Source: an uncultured Prevotellaceae bacterium (GTDB lineage Bacteria > Bacteroidota > Bacteroidia > Bacteroidales > Bacteroidaceae). From it: DNA of 64,000 nt. Positions 20,105 to 30,800 of this stretch are shown here, piece by piece. The stretch's first letter is position 1. The number at the start of each line of letters is the position of its first letter. The stretch spans positions 108,617 to 172,616 of the forward strand of contig CAMWSK010000002.1 in NCBI GenBank assembly GCA_947176895.1, given 5' to 3'. A model generated the notes under the pieces. It did no database searches, was not told where the DNA came from, and saw only the letters and a program-made list of their open reading frames with translations. Position numbers and translations under genes: made by a program.

Positions 20105-20689
20105 TTAATTCTTCTTTAGTTTGTTTACGATAGCGATGAGGTAGCCCAAAGCGATGAAGGCACCGGGAGCCAGCACGAACAGCAGGGCACCGTAGGTCTC
20201 GGGGAAGAGGGCCACATCGAACACACGTCCGGTGCCCAGCAGCTCACGCACGGCACCCAGCAGGGTGAGGGCCAGGGTGAAGCCGATGCCGATGCCCAGT
20301 CCGTCGAAGATACTATCCAGCGGATTGTTCTTGGCGGCGAAAGCCTCGGCACGTCCCAGAATGATGCAGTTCACCACAATCAGGGGGATGAACAGGCCCA
20401 GGCTCTTGTCCACCTCGGGCGCATACGCCTTGATGAGCATCTGCAGGATGGTGACCAGCGAGGCGATGACCACCACGAAGGCGGGGATGCGCACCATGTT
20501 GGGCACGATGTCTTTAATCAACGAGATGATGAAATTGCTGAACACCAGCACCACCATGGTGGCCAGACCCATCGACATGCCGTTGATGGCGCTGGAGGTG
20601 GTGCCCAGTGTGGGACACATGCCCAGCAAAAGGACGAACGTGGGATTCTCCTTCACCACGCCGTTGAGGAATATTCTTAATGCTTTCAT
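20105..20689 (-). CDS. rnfE: Electron transport complex subunit RnfE/RsxE
   Basis: NPTFVLLLGMCPTLGTTSSAINGMSMGLATMVVL; gene order. Confidence 0.95.
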   Translation of the reverse strand: MKALRIFLNGVVKENPTFVLLLGMCPTLGTTSSAINGMSMGLATMVVLVFSNFIISLIKDIVPNMVRIPAFVVVIASLVTILQMLIKAYAPEVDKSLGLFIPLIVVNCIILGRAEAFAAKNNPLDSIFDGLGIGIGFTLALTLLGAVRELLGTGRVFDVALFPETYGALLFVLAPGAFIALGYLIAIVNKLKKN

Positions 20690-20707
20690 AGATTGTCTGC
20701 TGCTGAT

Positions 20708-21298
20708 TTAGTTCTTGTGAAGGCCGGTGGCCGAGGTGTTGGCGTCGGGCTTGCCCATAGCCGTGGCTGCGGCGTTGTTCACGATGCGCAGGAAGGCGCG
20801 GCTGGTGATGGTGGAGGCGGTGATGGCATCCACGTCGCCCCCGTCCTTGCTGACGGCCAGGTCTCCGGCCCGCTTGCCGATGATGTTGCCTTTCGCGCCG
20901 GCCTGGAACCACGTCTGGGCCTTGGCGCCCAGACCGGGTGTCTCCTTGGTCTCGAGCACCTCATAGCCCAAGATGTTGCCCTCGTAGTCCAGTCCCACGA
21001 GTGCCACGAGCCTGCCGCCGAAGCCCTTGGGGTCGGAGGCCTTCACGGCCATGCCCTTGTCGGTGTAGTACACCTGCAGGCTCTCGCCGTTGGCATCGGT
21101 CAGGGTCTTCTCTTCGTTCACCTTCACGTCGCCTCCGCCCAGCACTTTCTGTATGCCGGTCTCCAGAGCCTTCTGTTGCTCCTGTTCGATGGTGGGCTTC
21201 GTCACCTGATTCACGTAGGCCAGTGCCGCGCCCATCGCCACGCTGATGAGGGTGAGCACGACGGCCATATTATACCATGTGGATTGTAGTTTCTTCAT
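20708..21298 (-). CDS. rnfG: Electron transport complex subunit RnfG/RsxG
   Basis: FMN-binding-type protein with DAITASTITSRAF flavinylation-like motif. Confidence 0.93.
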   Translation of the reverse strand: MKKLQSTWYNMAVVLTLISVAMGAALAYVNQVTKPTIEQEQQKALETGIQKVLGGGDVKVNEEKTLTDANGESLQVYYTDKGMAVKASDPKGFGGRLVALVGLDYEGNILGYEVLETKETPGLGAKAQTWFQAGAKGNIIGKRAGDLAVSKDGGDVDAITASTITSRAFLRIVNNAAATAMGKPDANTSATGLHKN

Positions 21299-21304
21299 GA
21301 CTGC

Positions 21305-22267
21305 TTATTTCTTTGTGCCGAAGCGACGGGGTTTGCAATAGGTGTTGATCAGGGGCGTAAAGGCGTTCATGATAAGGATGGCGAAGCTCATGCCCTCGGG
21401 ATAGGCACCCCAGTTGCGGATGACCAGGGTGATGATGCCAATCATCACGCCATAGATTACCTGGCCCCTGGGGGTCATGGGGCTGGTGACATAGTCGGTG
21501 GCCATGAAGCAGGCACCCAGCATCAGTCCGCCCGTGGTGAGCACCGTCAGGGGATTCATATAAGTGGAGGGGTCGGCCACATAAAGCAACCCGGAGAGCA
21601 CGGCCACGGTGCCCAGGATGCTCACGGGGATGTGCCAGGTGATGATGCGTTTCCACAACAGCCAGGCGCAGCCCAGAAGCAGGGCCAGGGCACTCACCTC
21701 ACCCAGCGATCCGCCCATGTTGCCCAGGAGCAGGTCGGTGGCGTCGGGCAGATTGTCCAACCGGCCCTGGGAGGCCAGTCCCAAAGGCGTGGCTGCCGTC
21801 TGCGCGTCAAGATAAGAGGTAAGCTGACCGGCCACGGGCCACGAGGTCATCTGTACGGGGAAGCTGATAAGCAGGAACACACGTCCCACCAAGGCAGGGT
21901 TGAAGGGGTTCTGTCCCAGTCCGCCGAACGTCATCTTGCCAACGCCGATGGCCACCAGCGCACCCAGCACGATGAGCCAGAGGGGCAGGTTGGAGGGCAG
22001 GTTGAAACCCAGCAGCAGGCCGGTGAGGATGGCCGAACCGTCCGTCACGCTGCGCCCGTCGCGCCCAAGGATATACTTGGAGATGAGGAACTCGAAGGCC
22101 ACGCAGCTCACCACCGAAGTGGTCAGCACGATGGCGGCTCCCAGTCCGAAGAAGTAGAGGCCGGCCAAAAGGGCGGGGACAAGTGCCACGCACACCCCGT
22201 ACATATTCTTTTCCACGCTGTCGCCGCCATGCACGTGTGGCGACAGGCTGATGATAAATTTACTCAT
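21305..22267 (-). CDS. rnfD: Electron transport complex subunit RnfD/RsxD
   Basis: SPHVHGGDSVEKNMYGVCVALVPALLAG; LLLGFNLPSNLPLWL; multi-TM; gene order. Confidence 0.94.
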   Translation of the reverse strand: MSKFIISLSPHVHGGDSVEKNMYGVCVALVPALLAGLYFFGLGAAIVLTTSVVSCVAFEFLISKYILGRDGRSVTDGSAILTGLLLGFNLPSNLPLWLIVLGALVAIGVGKMTFGGLGQNPFNPALVGRVFLLISFPVQMTSWPVAGQLTSYLDAQTAATPLGLASQGRLDNLPDATDLLLGNMGGSLGEVSALALLLGCAWLLWKRIITWHIPVSILGTVAVLSGLLYVADPSTYMNPLTVLTTGGLMLGACFMATDYVTSPMTPRGQVIYGVMIGIITLVIRNWGAYPEGMSFAILIMNAFTPLINTYCKPRRFGTKK

Positions 22268-22288
22268 TGCTTTTGATTCTTTGGTTGG

Positions 22289-23635
22289 TTAGCGTGCGTT
22301 GCGGGCACGAATTATTCCCATCACCGTGCTCTTGCCCACGCGCATATGGTCCAGCAAGGGGCGGTGGCTGGGGCAGGTGAACTGGCAGCAGCCGCACTCA
22401 AGACAACTGGTGATGTCGTTCTTCTCGGCGCCCTCCCAGTCGGCCTTGCCGCTCAGCTTGGCCAACAGATAAGGCTCCAGGCCCATGGGGCAGACGCTCA
22501 CGCACTTGGCGCAGCGGATGCAGGCCTGCGGTTCGGCACGGCGTGCCTCTTCCTTCGTCATCAGCAGCAGGCCGCTGGACCCCTTGGTCATAGGCACATC
22601 CAGGGAAAGCAGCGCCTTGCCCATCATGGGACCTCCGCCAATCACCTTGCCCGTGTTCTCGGGCAGGCCGCCACACTCGTCGATGAGCTGGCTGAAGGGT
22701 GTGCCCAGGCGGGCCAACAGGTTCGAGGGACGGGCCAGCTGCTTGCCCGTGACCGTGATGACGCGGTCGATGAGGGGCTTGTTCTTCATCACGGCCTGAT
22801 AGATGGCAAAGGCCGTGCCCACGTTCTGCACCACGGCCCCCACGTTGATGGGGATGGCGGGAGGCGCAGGCACCTCGCGGCCTATGACGGCCTCTATCAG
22901 CTGTTTCTCGCCGCCCTGGGGATACTTCATCTGCAGGGGCATCACCTTTATCCGGCTGTCGATGGCCTGCGCACGCTCGGTCATCAGCCGGATGGCGTCG
23001 GGCTTGTTGCGCTCGATGCCGATGAACGCCTTGCTCACGCCCACGGCCTTCATGATAAGCTGCACACCCACCAGGATTTCATCGGGGTGCTCCAGCATCA
23101 GGCGGTGGTCGGCCGTGAGGTAAGGCTCACACTCCACAGCGTTGATAATCACATATTCGGCCTTGCAGCCCGGCGGGGGCGTCAGCTTCACGTGGCAGGG
23201 GAACGTGGCGCCGCCCATGCCCACGATGCCGGCCTCCTTCACCTTCTGCACGATGGCGGGGGCATCCAGCTCGGGACGGTCCTCCATCCGCACCAGTGCG
23301 GGCGAACGGTCGATGCTCTCTTCCCACTCGTCGCCCTCCACGTCCACGATGACGGCCTGGCGGCAGGTGCCCGAAGCGTCCAACACATGGTCTATCTTGC
23401 TCACCTTGCCGCTCACGCTGCTATACACGGGGGCACTGACAAAGCCGCCGGCCTCGGCCAGCAGCGTGCCCACCTTCACCTCGTCGCCCTTGGCCACCAC
23501 GGGCTTGGCGGGCGCACCGATGTGCTGAAACATGCTGAACACGGCCTGCTTGGGCAGCCCCGCCTCGCGGATGGCACTCGAGGCCGAGAGCTTGTTCTCG
23601 TCAGGATGCACGCCGCCCTTGGAAAATGTCTTCAT
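22289..23635 (-). CDS. rnfC: Electron transport complex subunit RnfC/RsxC
   Basis: KTFSKGGVHPDENK, CIRCAKCVSVCPMGLEP, CLECGCCQFTCPSHRPL; start at MKTFSKGG (23635). Confidence 0.95.
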   Translation of the reverse strand: MKTFSKGGVHPDENKLSASSAIREAGLPKQAVFSMFQHIGAPAKPVVAKGDEVKVGTLLAEAGGFVSAPVYSSVSGKVSKIDHVLDASGTCRQAVIVDVEGDEWEESIDRSPALVRMEDRPELDAPAIVQKVKEAGIVGMGGATFPCHVKLTPPPGCKAEYVIINAVECEPYLTADHRLMLEHPDEILVGVQLIMKAVGVSKAFIGIERNKPDAIRLMTERAQAIDSRIKVMPLQMKYPQGGEKQLIEAVIGREVPAPPAIPINVGAVVQNVGTAFAIYQAVMKNKPLIDRVITVTGKQLARPSNLLARLGTPFSQLIDECGGLPENTGKVIGGGPMMGKALLSLDVPMTKGSSGLLLMTKEEARRAEPQACIRCAKCVSVCPMGLEPYLLAKLSGKADWEGAEKNDITSCLECGCCQFTCPSHRPLLDHMRVGKSTVMGIIRARNAR

Positions 23636-23639
23636 GTTC

Positions 23640-24491
23640 TTATTCCTCTTTCTTAATGGGTTTAACGGGGAAGTTGAAGGAGTGGATGGCACCCGTGGGG
23701 CAAGCCTCCTCACACTTCCGGCACAGTTTACACTTCTCGGGGTCGATGTAGGCCAGACTGTTCTCCAGCGTGATGGCCACGAACTTGTCGCACACCTTCA
23801 CACACTTGCCGCAACCGATGCAGGCGTTGGCACAGGCCTTGCGGGCCACGGCACCCTTGTCCTTGCTGTTGCACAGCACCACCATGCGGCGGCCCTTGGG
23901 TCCCTTGGGGCGAAGCTCGATGATGCCCCGCGGACAAGCCTTGACACATGCGCCGCAGGCCGTGCACTTGTCCTCGTCCACCTCGGGCAGACCCGTCGCG
24001 GGGTTCATCCGGATGGCACCGAACCGGCAGGCGGCCACGCAGTCGCCGCAACCCAGACAGCCATAGACGCAGCCCGTCTCGCCGCGGCCCGTCATCTGCT
24101 GCACGCGGCAACTCTGCACGCCGTCGAACTCGGCCACACGGGGACGTGCCTCGCACGTGCCGTTGCAGCGCACCACGGCCACACGGGCCACCGCGGCACC
24201 GGCCTGCATACCCAGGATGCCGGCCACCTTGTCCATCACGGGCTGACCGCCCACGGGACAGAGACGGCCCTCCAGGCTGCCTCCGTCGGCGGCCTTCACG
24301 CAAGCCTCGGCAAAGGCCGAACAACCGGGGAAGCCGCAGCCGCCGCAGTTGGCCTGGGGCAACACCTCGGCCACACGGTCGATGCGCTCGTCCACCTTCA
24401 CGGCAAATCGTCGGGAGGCCACATACAGCACCAAGGCACTCGCCAGCGCGATGGCTCCCAAGATTACAATCGCTAATAAAATAGGATTCAT
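23640..24491 (-). CDS. rnfB: Electron transport complex Fe-S subunit RnfB/RsxB
   Basis: LPQANCGGCGFPGCSAFAEA plus several CxxCxxCxxxCP ferredoxin clusters. Confidence 0.95.
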   Translation of the reverse strand: MNPILLAIVILGAIALASALVLYVASRRFAVKVDERIDRVAEVLPQANCGGCGFPGCSAFAEACVKAADGGSLEGRLCPVGGQPVMDKVAGILGMQAGAAVARVAVVRCNGTCEARPRVAEFDGVQSCRVQQMTGRGETGCVYGCLGCGDCVAACRFGAIRMNPATGLPEVDEDKCTACGACVKACPRGIIELRPKGPKGRRMVVLCNSKDKGAVARKACANACIGCGKCVKVCDKFVAITLENSLAYIDPEKCKLCRKCEEACPTGAIHSFNFPVKPIKKEE

Positions 24492-24507
24492 GAATATGTT
24501 TGTTTAG

Positions 24508-24939
24508 TTATTTGTTGTCACACTCCACGGTGAAAGTCAACCTTCTGGCCATACGTTTGCGCCCCAGCCACAGGCCGGTATACCAACCCGCCAGGCAGAG
24601 CAGAGCCACCACGGCCGCCATCGACTCGCCCAGCGGACCGCTCAAACCGAACAGCACCGCCACCATAATGACCAAAGGCAGGACATAGGCCAGCAAGACG
24701 GCCTGCAATCCCTGGCCCACGCGGCCCACCACCCTCACGGTCTGTCCCACCCGGGGGGCGGGGCCTTTCAGCACCAGCGCCGTCACCACCTTTTCCTTCG
24801 TCTCGCTGCTGCGGCACAAAGAGGCGGCCTCGCACGACGAGCAGGCCGAAGCCTGCAGGATGCGCACACGAACCACGGGCAGGGCAACCTGCTCCACCAC
24901 GCCCTCGTGACTGATGAAATTGGCTTTTTCATGGCTCAT
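24508..24939 (-). CDS. SoxR-reducing system/RseC family protein
   Basis: VVRVRILQASACSSCEAASLCRSSETKEK N-terminus, two C-terminal TM segments, linked to rnf operon. Confidence 0.82.
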   Translation of the reverse strand: MSHEKANFISHEGVVEQVALPVVRVRILQASACSSCEAASLCRSSETKEKVVTALVLKGPAPRVGQTVRVVGRVGQGLQAVLLAYVLPLVIMVAVLFGLSGPLGESMAAVVALLCLAGWYTGLWLGRKRMARRLTFTVECDNK

Positions 24940-25065
24940 AACCAAACAAAGTTAGTAAAAAAAGCTTTTGACACGTATGCCGACACAGACATTTAACGAC
25001 TTTTGTTTACGTTCTTTAACGCTTGTGCGGCGACAGGCAAATAAAAACGCCGCAGTGAACGAAAC

Positions 25066-25150
25066 AAAACATCTTGATGTTTTTTAAAAACGTGTTGATG
25101 TTTCAAAAAAAGATGTTGATGTTTTTAGGGAAACATCAACATCTTTTTTT
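25066..25150. repeat. Cluster of 4 AAACATCnnGATGTTT-type repeats (locus B), including a 20-bp perfect hairpin
   Basis: Units 25066-25085, 25086-25103, 25105-25126, 25131-25150. AAAAAAAGATGTTGATGTTT (25105-25124) is the exact reverse complement of AAACATCAACATCTTTTTTT (25131-25150). Confidence 0.92.
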
Positions 25151-25925
25151 ATTTGCCGATACAGAGGATGTATTCAGACCAAAAGCCAAGGCGGCTTTTG
25201 TGGGCGAAGCCATGGCACCCCATGGGCAGACGACCGCCGTTCAAGCAGTGGCAGAGCCTCGGTTTGACATCATAGGCAAACGCCATGGCCTCCTCCATCG
25301 TCGGGTTACGGAAGTCCTGCGGCACCAAAGCCCAGAAGACATCCTCGTTATGGCCCTTGGAGATGTAATCGCATATGGCATCCCGGTATTGCCCGCATGC
25401 CCGGCGGAAGGCAGACACCCGGCGCAGGCATAATCCCCCGTTGCCCACCTTTCCGTACAAAACAAAGCGGTTGATTTTACCCCCCCCAATTGCGAAACGC
25501 CTTTCCATCTTCACATACAGACTCAAGGGGAATCGGGTATAGCGTGGCCGCATGGGCCAGGGAGCCGCCACCTGGTCGTATCCCTTTTCCGTCCAGGCGA
25601 GCACCTCGTCACGGAAAATCCAGGCATCGGTATGGCAGATGAGGATATACTCGCAGTCGGCAAACCGGTCATAGAAGGCCGCGGACATCATCATTTCATT
25701 GTAACCTTGGATTCCCCGCTTCCTGCCCAGCCATTCATCGGACACCCGCATCACCTCGGCAAACGGGTATCGGGCGGTGTGGGCGGTCATATCCAGCCCC
25801 TCGGGACACAGGAAACAGACGGGATGCCCCTGCAGCACCTTCATGTTATGCGCCAAGGTCTCGTCCTCTACGCGGGAAAGATGCTCCGTGTAGAGGGGGA
25901 CAACGATTTTTACGGGATGCTTCAT
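25149..25925 (-). CDS. DUF5672-like (putative glycosyltransferase-related) protein
   Basis: KIVVPLYTEHLSRVEDETLAHNMKVL, EYILICHTDAWIFRDEVLAWTEKGYDQVAAPW, GNGGLCLRRV. Confidence 0.75.
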   Translation of the reverse strand: MKHPVKIVVPLYTEHLSRVEDETLAHNMKVLQGHPVCFLCPEGLDMTAHTARYPFAEVMRVSDEWLGRKRGIQGYNEMMMSAAFYDRFADCEYILICHTDAWIFRDEVLAWTEKGYDQVAAPWPMRPRYTRFPLSLYVKMERRFAIGGGKINRFVLYGKVGNGGLCLRRVSAFRRACGQYRDAICDYISKGHNEDVFWALVPQDFRNPTMEEAMAFAYDVKPRLCHCLNGGRLPMGCHGFAHKSRLGFWSEYILCIGK

Positions 25926-25940
25926 CAGCCCTCCGGCGGC

Positions 25941-26369
25941 CTATTCCGTCATCATGCCCGCCACGCTGAGACGCACGATCTCCGTTTTGGCGTTGGAACG
26001 CACGGTCACGGTCTTCTTGAACTTGCCGGGGAATTTGTTGGTGCCGTTGTAGGTAATCTCTATCACGCCGCTCTGGCCGGGCTTGATAGGTGTCTTGGGA
26101 TAGGTGGGCACGGTGCAGCCGCACGAGGCGAACACCTGCTGGATTACGAGGGGAGCGCCCCCGGTGTTGGTGAACTTGAAGCTGCACTTCTGTTCGGGAG
26201 CGGAAGCGGGGAAGGTGCCCAGGTCGGCGGCCAGCGTGTCAAACTTAATCTCGGCATACACCTCGTCGGCAGCCTGCACGGGAACGTTGCGGACGGGACG
26301 GTATTCCATGGCGGATGTGGCCAGAAAACCGGCGGCGAACAACAGGACCGGGAATAAAATCTTTTTCAT
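25941..26369 (-). CDS. DUF1573 domain-containing protein
   Basis: DLGTFPASAPEQKCSFKFTNTGGAPLVIQQVFASCGCTVPTYPKTPIKPGQSGVIEITYNG. Confidence 0.9.
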   Translation of the reverse strand: MKKILFPVLLFAAGFLATSAMEYRPVRNVPVQAADEVYAEIKFDTLAADLGTFPASAPEQKCSFKFTNTGGAPLVIQQVFASCGCTVPTYPKTPIKPGQSGVIEITYNGTNKFPGKFKKTVTVRSNAKTEIVRLSVAGMMTE

Positions 26370-26488
26370 TTTCTATTGATTTTATATGGGTTTCACCTGC
26401 AAAAATAGAGGTTTTCGGGCGGAAATGCAACTTTTCGGACCGGGAATAAATCCACGACACCGGGAGAGAAGGTAGAAAGGGGACCGGT

Positions 26489-27808
26489 CTAAGGCCGGGT
26501 ATAGCTCATGATTCCTCCGGAAATCTGGTTCAACGAGATTTCACACAGCTTGGTGTTGTACTCGGCCACCAGGATGCGCTCCTCGGCATCCAGCAGGGAT
26601 TGCTGGGCCTCGCGCATCTCTATGCCCGAAAGGTCGCCCAGCATATAGCGCTCGTGGGCGATATAATGGTTCTCGCGGGCCGTAGCCAGATTCTCACGCT
26701 CCAGCGAAAGCAGCCGCAGGTTGTTCCTGTAAGCCTGCCACAAATCGGCCAGGTCCGAGCGCAGGGCCTGTTCCAGTTGCAGGCGGGCCAGCTCGGCATT
26801 GTCGATGTCCAACAGGGCGTTGCGCCGCTCGCGCGAGCGGTTTCCGTCGAAAAGCCTGTAGCCCACCTTCACGCCGAAGTCGGCTCCCCACGCACTCCGG
26901 CGGTCGTTGGCCCCCTCGCCGTACCGGTTGTGCTGCCAGGAGTATCCGGCATAGAGCTTGACATAGGGATAGTCGCGGCTCATCACCGCCCTGTAGTCGT
27001 GCCGGGCCAGGCGGATGTCGTGCTTGCTGTCCAGCAACTTGGCGTTCTGAAGCAGGGTGGCGGCCAACAGCGTGTCGTAGGAAAGCGAGGCGTCCACCTC
27101 GATAACGGAATCGCGGACAAGAGGAGTCTGCCCCAGACTGTCCACGGCCATCAGCTCGTAGAGGCGGATGCGCGAGGTGGCCAGCATCTCGTTCTGCTTC
27201 AGGCTCTGTGCGCTGTCGGCATTGAAATCCACCCGGGCCTGCTGCAGGTCCAGGCGCGATGCGCTGCCGATGGTGTATCTTTCCAGCACAATGCGCAGGC
27301 GCTCCTTGGACAACCTGACGGCATTGCGCAGGTTGCGTGCACGGATTTGCTGCTGAACCAGATTGAAATACTCGCCGGTCAGCGTGGCCACGTAGTCCTC
27401 TATGTCCATGCGGGTGCGCGTCTCTCCCTGCCTTTTCAGCTCCTGCAACCGCGCATAGTCGGCCTGAATCCGGAAGCCGTCGAACAGGGTCCAGTCGGCA
27501 TTGACGCCCACCTGCAGGCCGTGGTCCGGGCTTGCCCCCCGGCGGGTGACAAGGCCGTCCTCCCGCCGGCGTGTCCTGTTGTCGCCATAGGCGCCGTCGT
27601 ATCCGGCGGTGGCCGTGACCACGGGCAGGTAACCGGCGTTGGCCGCCGTGGCGTTGTTCGAGCGTTTGGCTTCCTCGTTACGCACAATCTTCAACTTATA
27701 GTTGTTCTGCAGTCCGGTGGCAATCAGCTCCGGCAGGGTTTGCGCCCGGGCGCAAACGCCGACACCCGGGAGAACGAGAAACAGGAGAAGAAGTCTCAGG
27801 GGATTCAT
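26489..27808 (-). CDS. TolC family outer membrane efflux protein
   Basis: MNPLRLLLLFLVLPGVGVCARAQTLPELIATGLQNNYKLKIVRNEE...; overlaps RND stop. Confidence 0.88.
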   Translation of the reverse strand: MNPLRLLLLFLVLPGVGVCARAQTLPELIATGLQNNYKLKIVRNEEAKRSNNATAANAGYLPVVTATAGYDGAYGDNRTRRREDGLVTRRGASPDHGLQVGVNADWTLFDGFRIQADYARLQELKRQGETRTRMDIEDYVATLTGEYFNLVQQQIRARNLRNAVRLSKERLRIVLERYTIGSASRLDLQQARVDFNADSAQSLKQNEMLATSRIRLYELMAVDSLGQTPLVRDSVIEVDASLSYDTLLAATLLQNAKLLDSKHDIRLARHDYRAVMSRDYPYVKLYAGYSWQHNRYGEGANDRRSAWGADFGVKVGYRLFDGNRSRERRNALLDIDNAELARLQLEQALRSDLADLWQAYRNNLRLLSLERENLATARENHYIAHERYMLGDLSGIEMREAQQSLLDAEERILVAEYNTKLCEISLNQISGGIMSYTRP

Positions 27809-30800
27809 GGTTTTTTCTTGTTGTTCAGTGAGGTGGCCACGAAGGAATAGATGGCCGGAATGACAAAAAGGGTGAGCAAAGTGGAAATAATCATGCCGCC
27901 CACCACGGCCGTGCCCATGGCCACCCGGCCGGCAGAGCCTTCGCCACGGGCGAACATCAGGGGCAGCAGGCCCAGCACGGTGGACACGGAAGTCATGAGG
28001 ATGGGGCGCAGACGCTGCACGGCGGCCTCGCGAATGGCCGTCATCTTGTCCTCGCCCATACGCTGCCGTTGGTTGGCGAACTCCACGATAAGGATACCGT
28101 TCTTGGCCACAAGACCTATGAGCATGATGATTCCGATCTGGCTGAATATGTTCATCGTCTGCCCTCCGCAAAGCATGAACAGCAAGGCACCGGCAATGGC
28201 CAAAGGCACCGTGAGCATGATGACGAAGGGGTCCTTCAGGCTTTCAAACTGGGCGGCCAGAATCAGATAGATGAGCACCAGCGCCAAAGCGAAGGCAAAG
28301 AACAGGCTGGACGCGCTCTCGCGGAACTCCTTGGAATCGCCGGCCAGGGCCGTGCGGAAGGTGTCGTCCAGCACGTCCCCGGCTATCTTGTCCATTTCAT
28401 CCAGTCCGTCGCCGATGGTGTGGCCGGGAGTCAGCCCGGCAGATACGGTGGCCGACACGAAACGGTTGTACCTGTACAACTTTGGGGGCGCGATACTCTC
28501 CACCAAATCCACCAGATTTTCCATTTGCACCATCTCCCCGTCCTGTGAACGGATGTAGATGGCCTTCAGGTTGCCCGGGTCGTTGCGCTGCTGCCGGTTT
28601 ATCTCTCCCACGATTTCATACTGCTTTCCGTTGAGATAGAGGTATCCCATACGTTGTCCGCTGAGCCCGTATTGCAGGGTTTGCGCTATGTCTCTGGTGG
28701 CAACGCCCATCAGGTTGGCCTTCTCGCGGTTCACGCTCAGACGCACCTCGGGCTTGGAGAATTTCAAATCCACATCGGCCATCTGGAAGACCGGACTCTC
28801 GTACACACGGGCCATGAAGGCGGGCAACACGGTTTCCAGCTTCTTGATGTCCGTGGCCTGCAGCACATATTGTACGGGCATGGAGCCGCGGCGGCCTCCG
28901 AATGTGCTCTGCTGTTGAACGAAGGCGCGTGCGTCGGTCTTCTGCCTCACGGCCTTGGAGAGCCTTTCGGCCACCTCCATTTGCGAATAGTCGCGCTCGG
29001 CCAGGTCCTTCAACGTTATCTGCACGTTGCCCGAGCCGCCGGACACGCGGGCCGTGATGAAGGCGGCATCCGGTATCAAAGAGTCGGCCAGGCGGTTGAT
29101 TTCCTCGGTGTAGTCGCGCATAGACTCGTATGTGACGCCCTCCGGCCCCGTGGTGCGGATGGTGATGCCGGAGCGGTCTTCCAGGGGAGCCATCTCCGAG
29201 GGGATGGCGTTCCACATAGCCACACAGGCAGCCACGGCAGCCAGCATGATGGCAACGGCCAGGGCACGATGATGCAGGAATGCGGCCAGCCACCGGGCGT
29301 AATGCCTGTTCAATCCGGCGAAAAAGGGTTCGGTCTTGCGATAGAACCAGCCCTTTTGCTCGCGGTTCACCAGCAGCTTGGTTGCCAGCATGGGGGTGAT
29401 GGTGAGGGCGGCAAAAGAAGAGATAATCACGGAGCCGGCCACAACAAAGCTGAACTCGCGGAAAAGGCGGCCCGTCTGTCCCTCCATAAACACGATGGGA
29501 AGGAATACGGCCAAGAGGGTGACCGTGGTGGAAATGACGGCAAAGAAGATTTCCTTCGCGCCCTCGATGCCGGCATCGAAAGGCTTCATCCCGCGCTCTA
29601 TCCTTATATATATGTTCTCGGTCATCACGATGGCATCGTCCACGACCAAGCCCACGGACAGCACCACAGCCAGCATGGAGAGCACGTTGATGGAGAAACC
29701 CAGCAGATACATCACGAAGAACGCCCCGATTAACGACACCGGTATCACCAGGCAGGGAATAAGCGTCACGCGCCAGTCGCGCAAGAAAAGGAAGATGATG
29801 ATGATGACCAACACAAAGGCCTCGTACACGGTGTTCTCCACCTCGGCGATGGAGGCACGGATGAATTTCGTGTTGTCGAAGCCATAGTCGTAGTGCACAT
29901 CCTCGGGCAAATCCTTCTCCATCATCTTCATCCGCTCGTGCACGGCATCGGCGATTTCAATGTGGTTGGCACCGGGCTGGGGCACAACCACCACACCCAC
30001 CATCGGCACACCGTTCATCTTCATATAGCTTTTCAGGTCACGCGCCGAGAGTTCCGCCCGGCCGATATCGCTGAAGCGGATGATTCGTCCACCGTTTTCC
30101 TTGACGATCAAGTTGTTGAACTCCTCGGTGGTGGACATCTGACCCATCGTGCGTATGCTGAGTTCGCGCGTGTTTCCCTCGATGGAGCCTGAGGGCAGCT
30201 CCACGTTCTCGCGGTCGAGGGCGTTTTTCACGTCCATGGGCGTGACGGAATAGCCCGACATCTTCACGGGGTCCAGCCACAAGCGCATACAATACTTCTT
30301 CTCTCCCCAAATCATCACGCCGGACACATCCCGAATGGTCTGCAGCTGTTCCTTCACCGTCAGATCGGCAATCTCGCTCAGTTCCAACAGGCTTCGCCTG
30401 TCGCTCTGCAGGGCCACCATCAGAATGGGCATGGCATCGGCATCGGCCTTGGACACGGTGGGCGGGTCGCAGTCGCGGGGAAGGAAACGCTGGGCACGCG
30501 ACACTTTGTCGCGAACGTCATTGGCTGCGGTCTCCAAATCCACGGACAGTTCAAACTCCACTGTGATACGGCTCTGCCCCTGCTGGCTCACGCTGGTAAG
30601 CGAGCGTATGCCCGGGATGCCGTTAATGTTTTGTTCCAAAGGCTCGGTTATCTGGTTTTCTATCACATCGGCATTGGCTCCCGGATAAGAGCACGACACG
30701 GAAATGATGGGATTGTCCACCGAGGGATACTCTCTCACGCCCAAATACATATAGCCCACGGCACCGAAGATGAGAATCAACAGGGTCATCACGGTTGCCA

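Noticed and set aside
22346-24476. Plus-strand ORFs opposite rnfC and rnfB
   Set aside because: Antisense to strongly conserved Fe-S proteins; low-complexity translations.
25074-25433. 119-aa ORF MMFFKNVLMFQKKMLMFLGKHQHLFLF...
   Set aside because: N-terminal half is translated repeat cluster B and the rest is antisense to the DUF5672-like gene.
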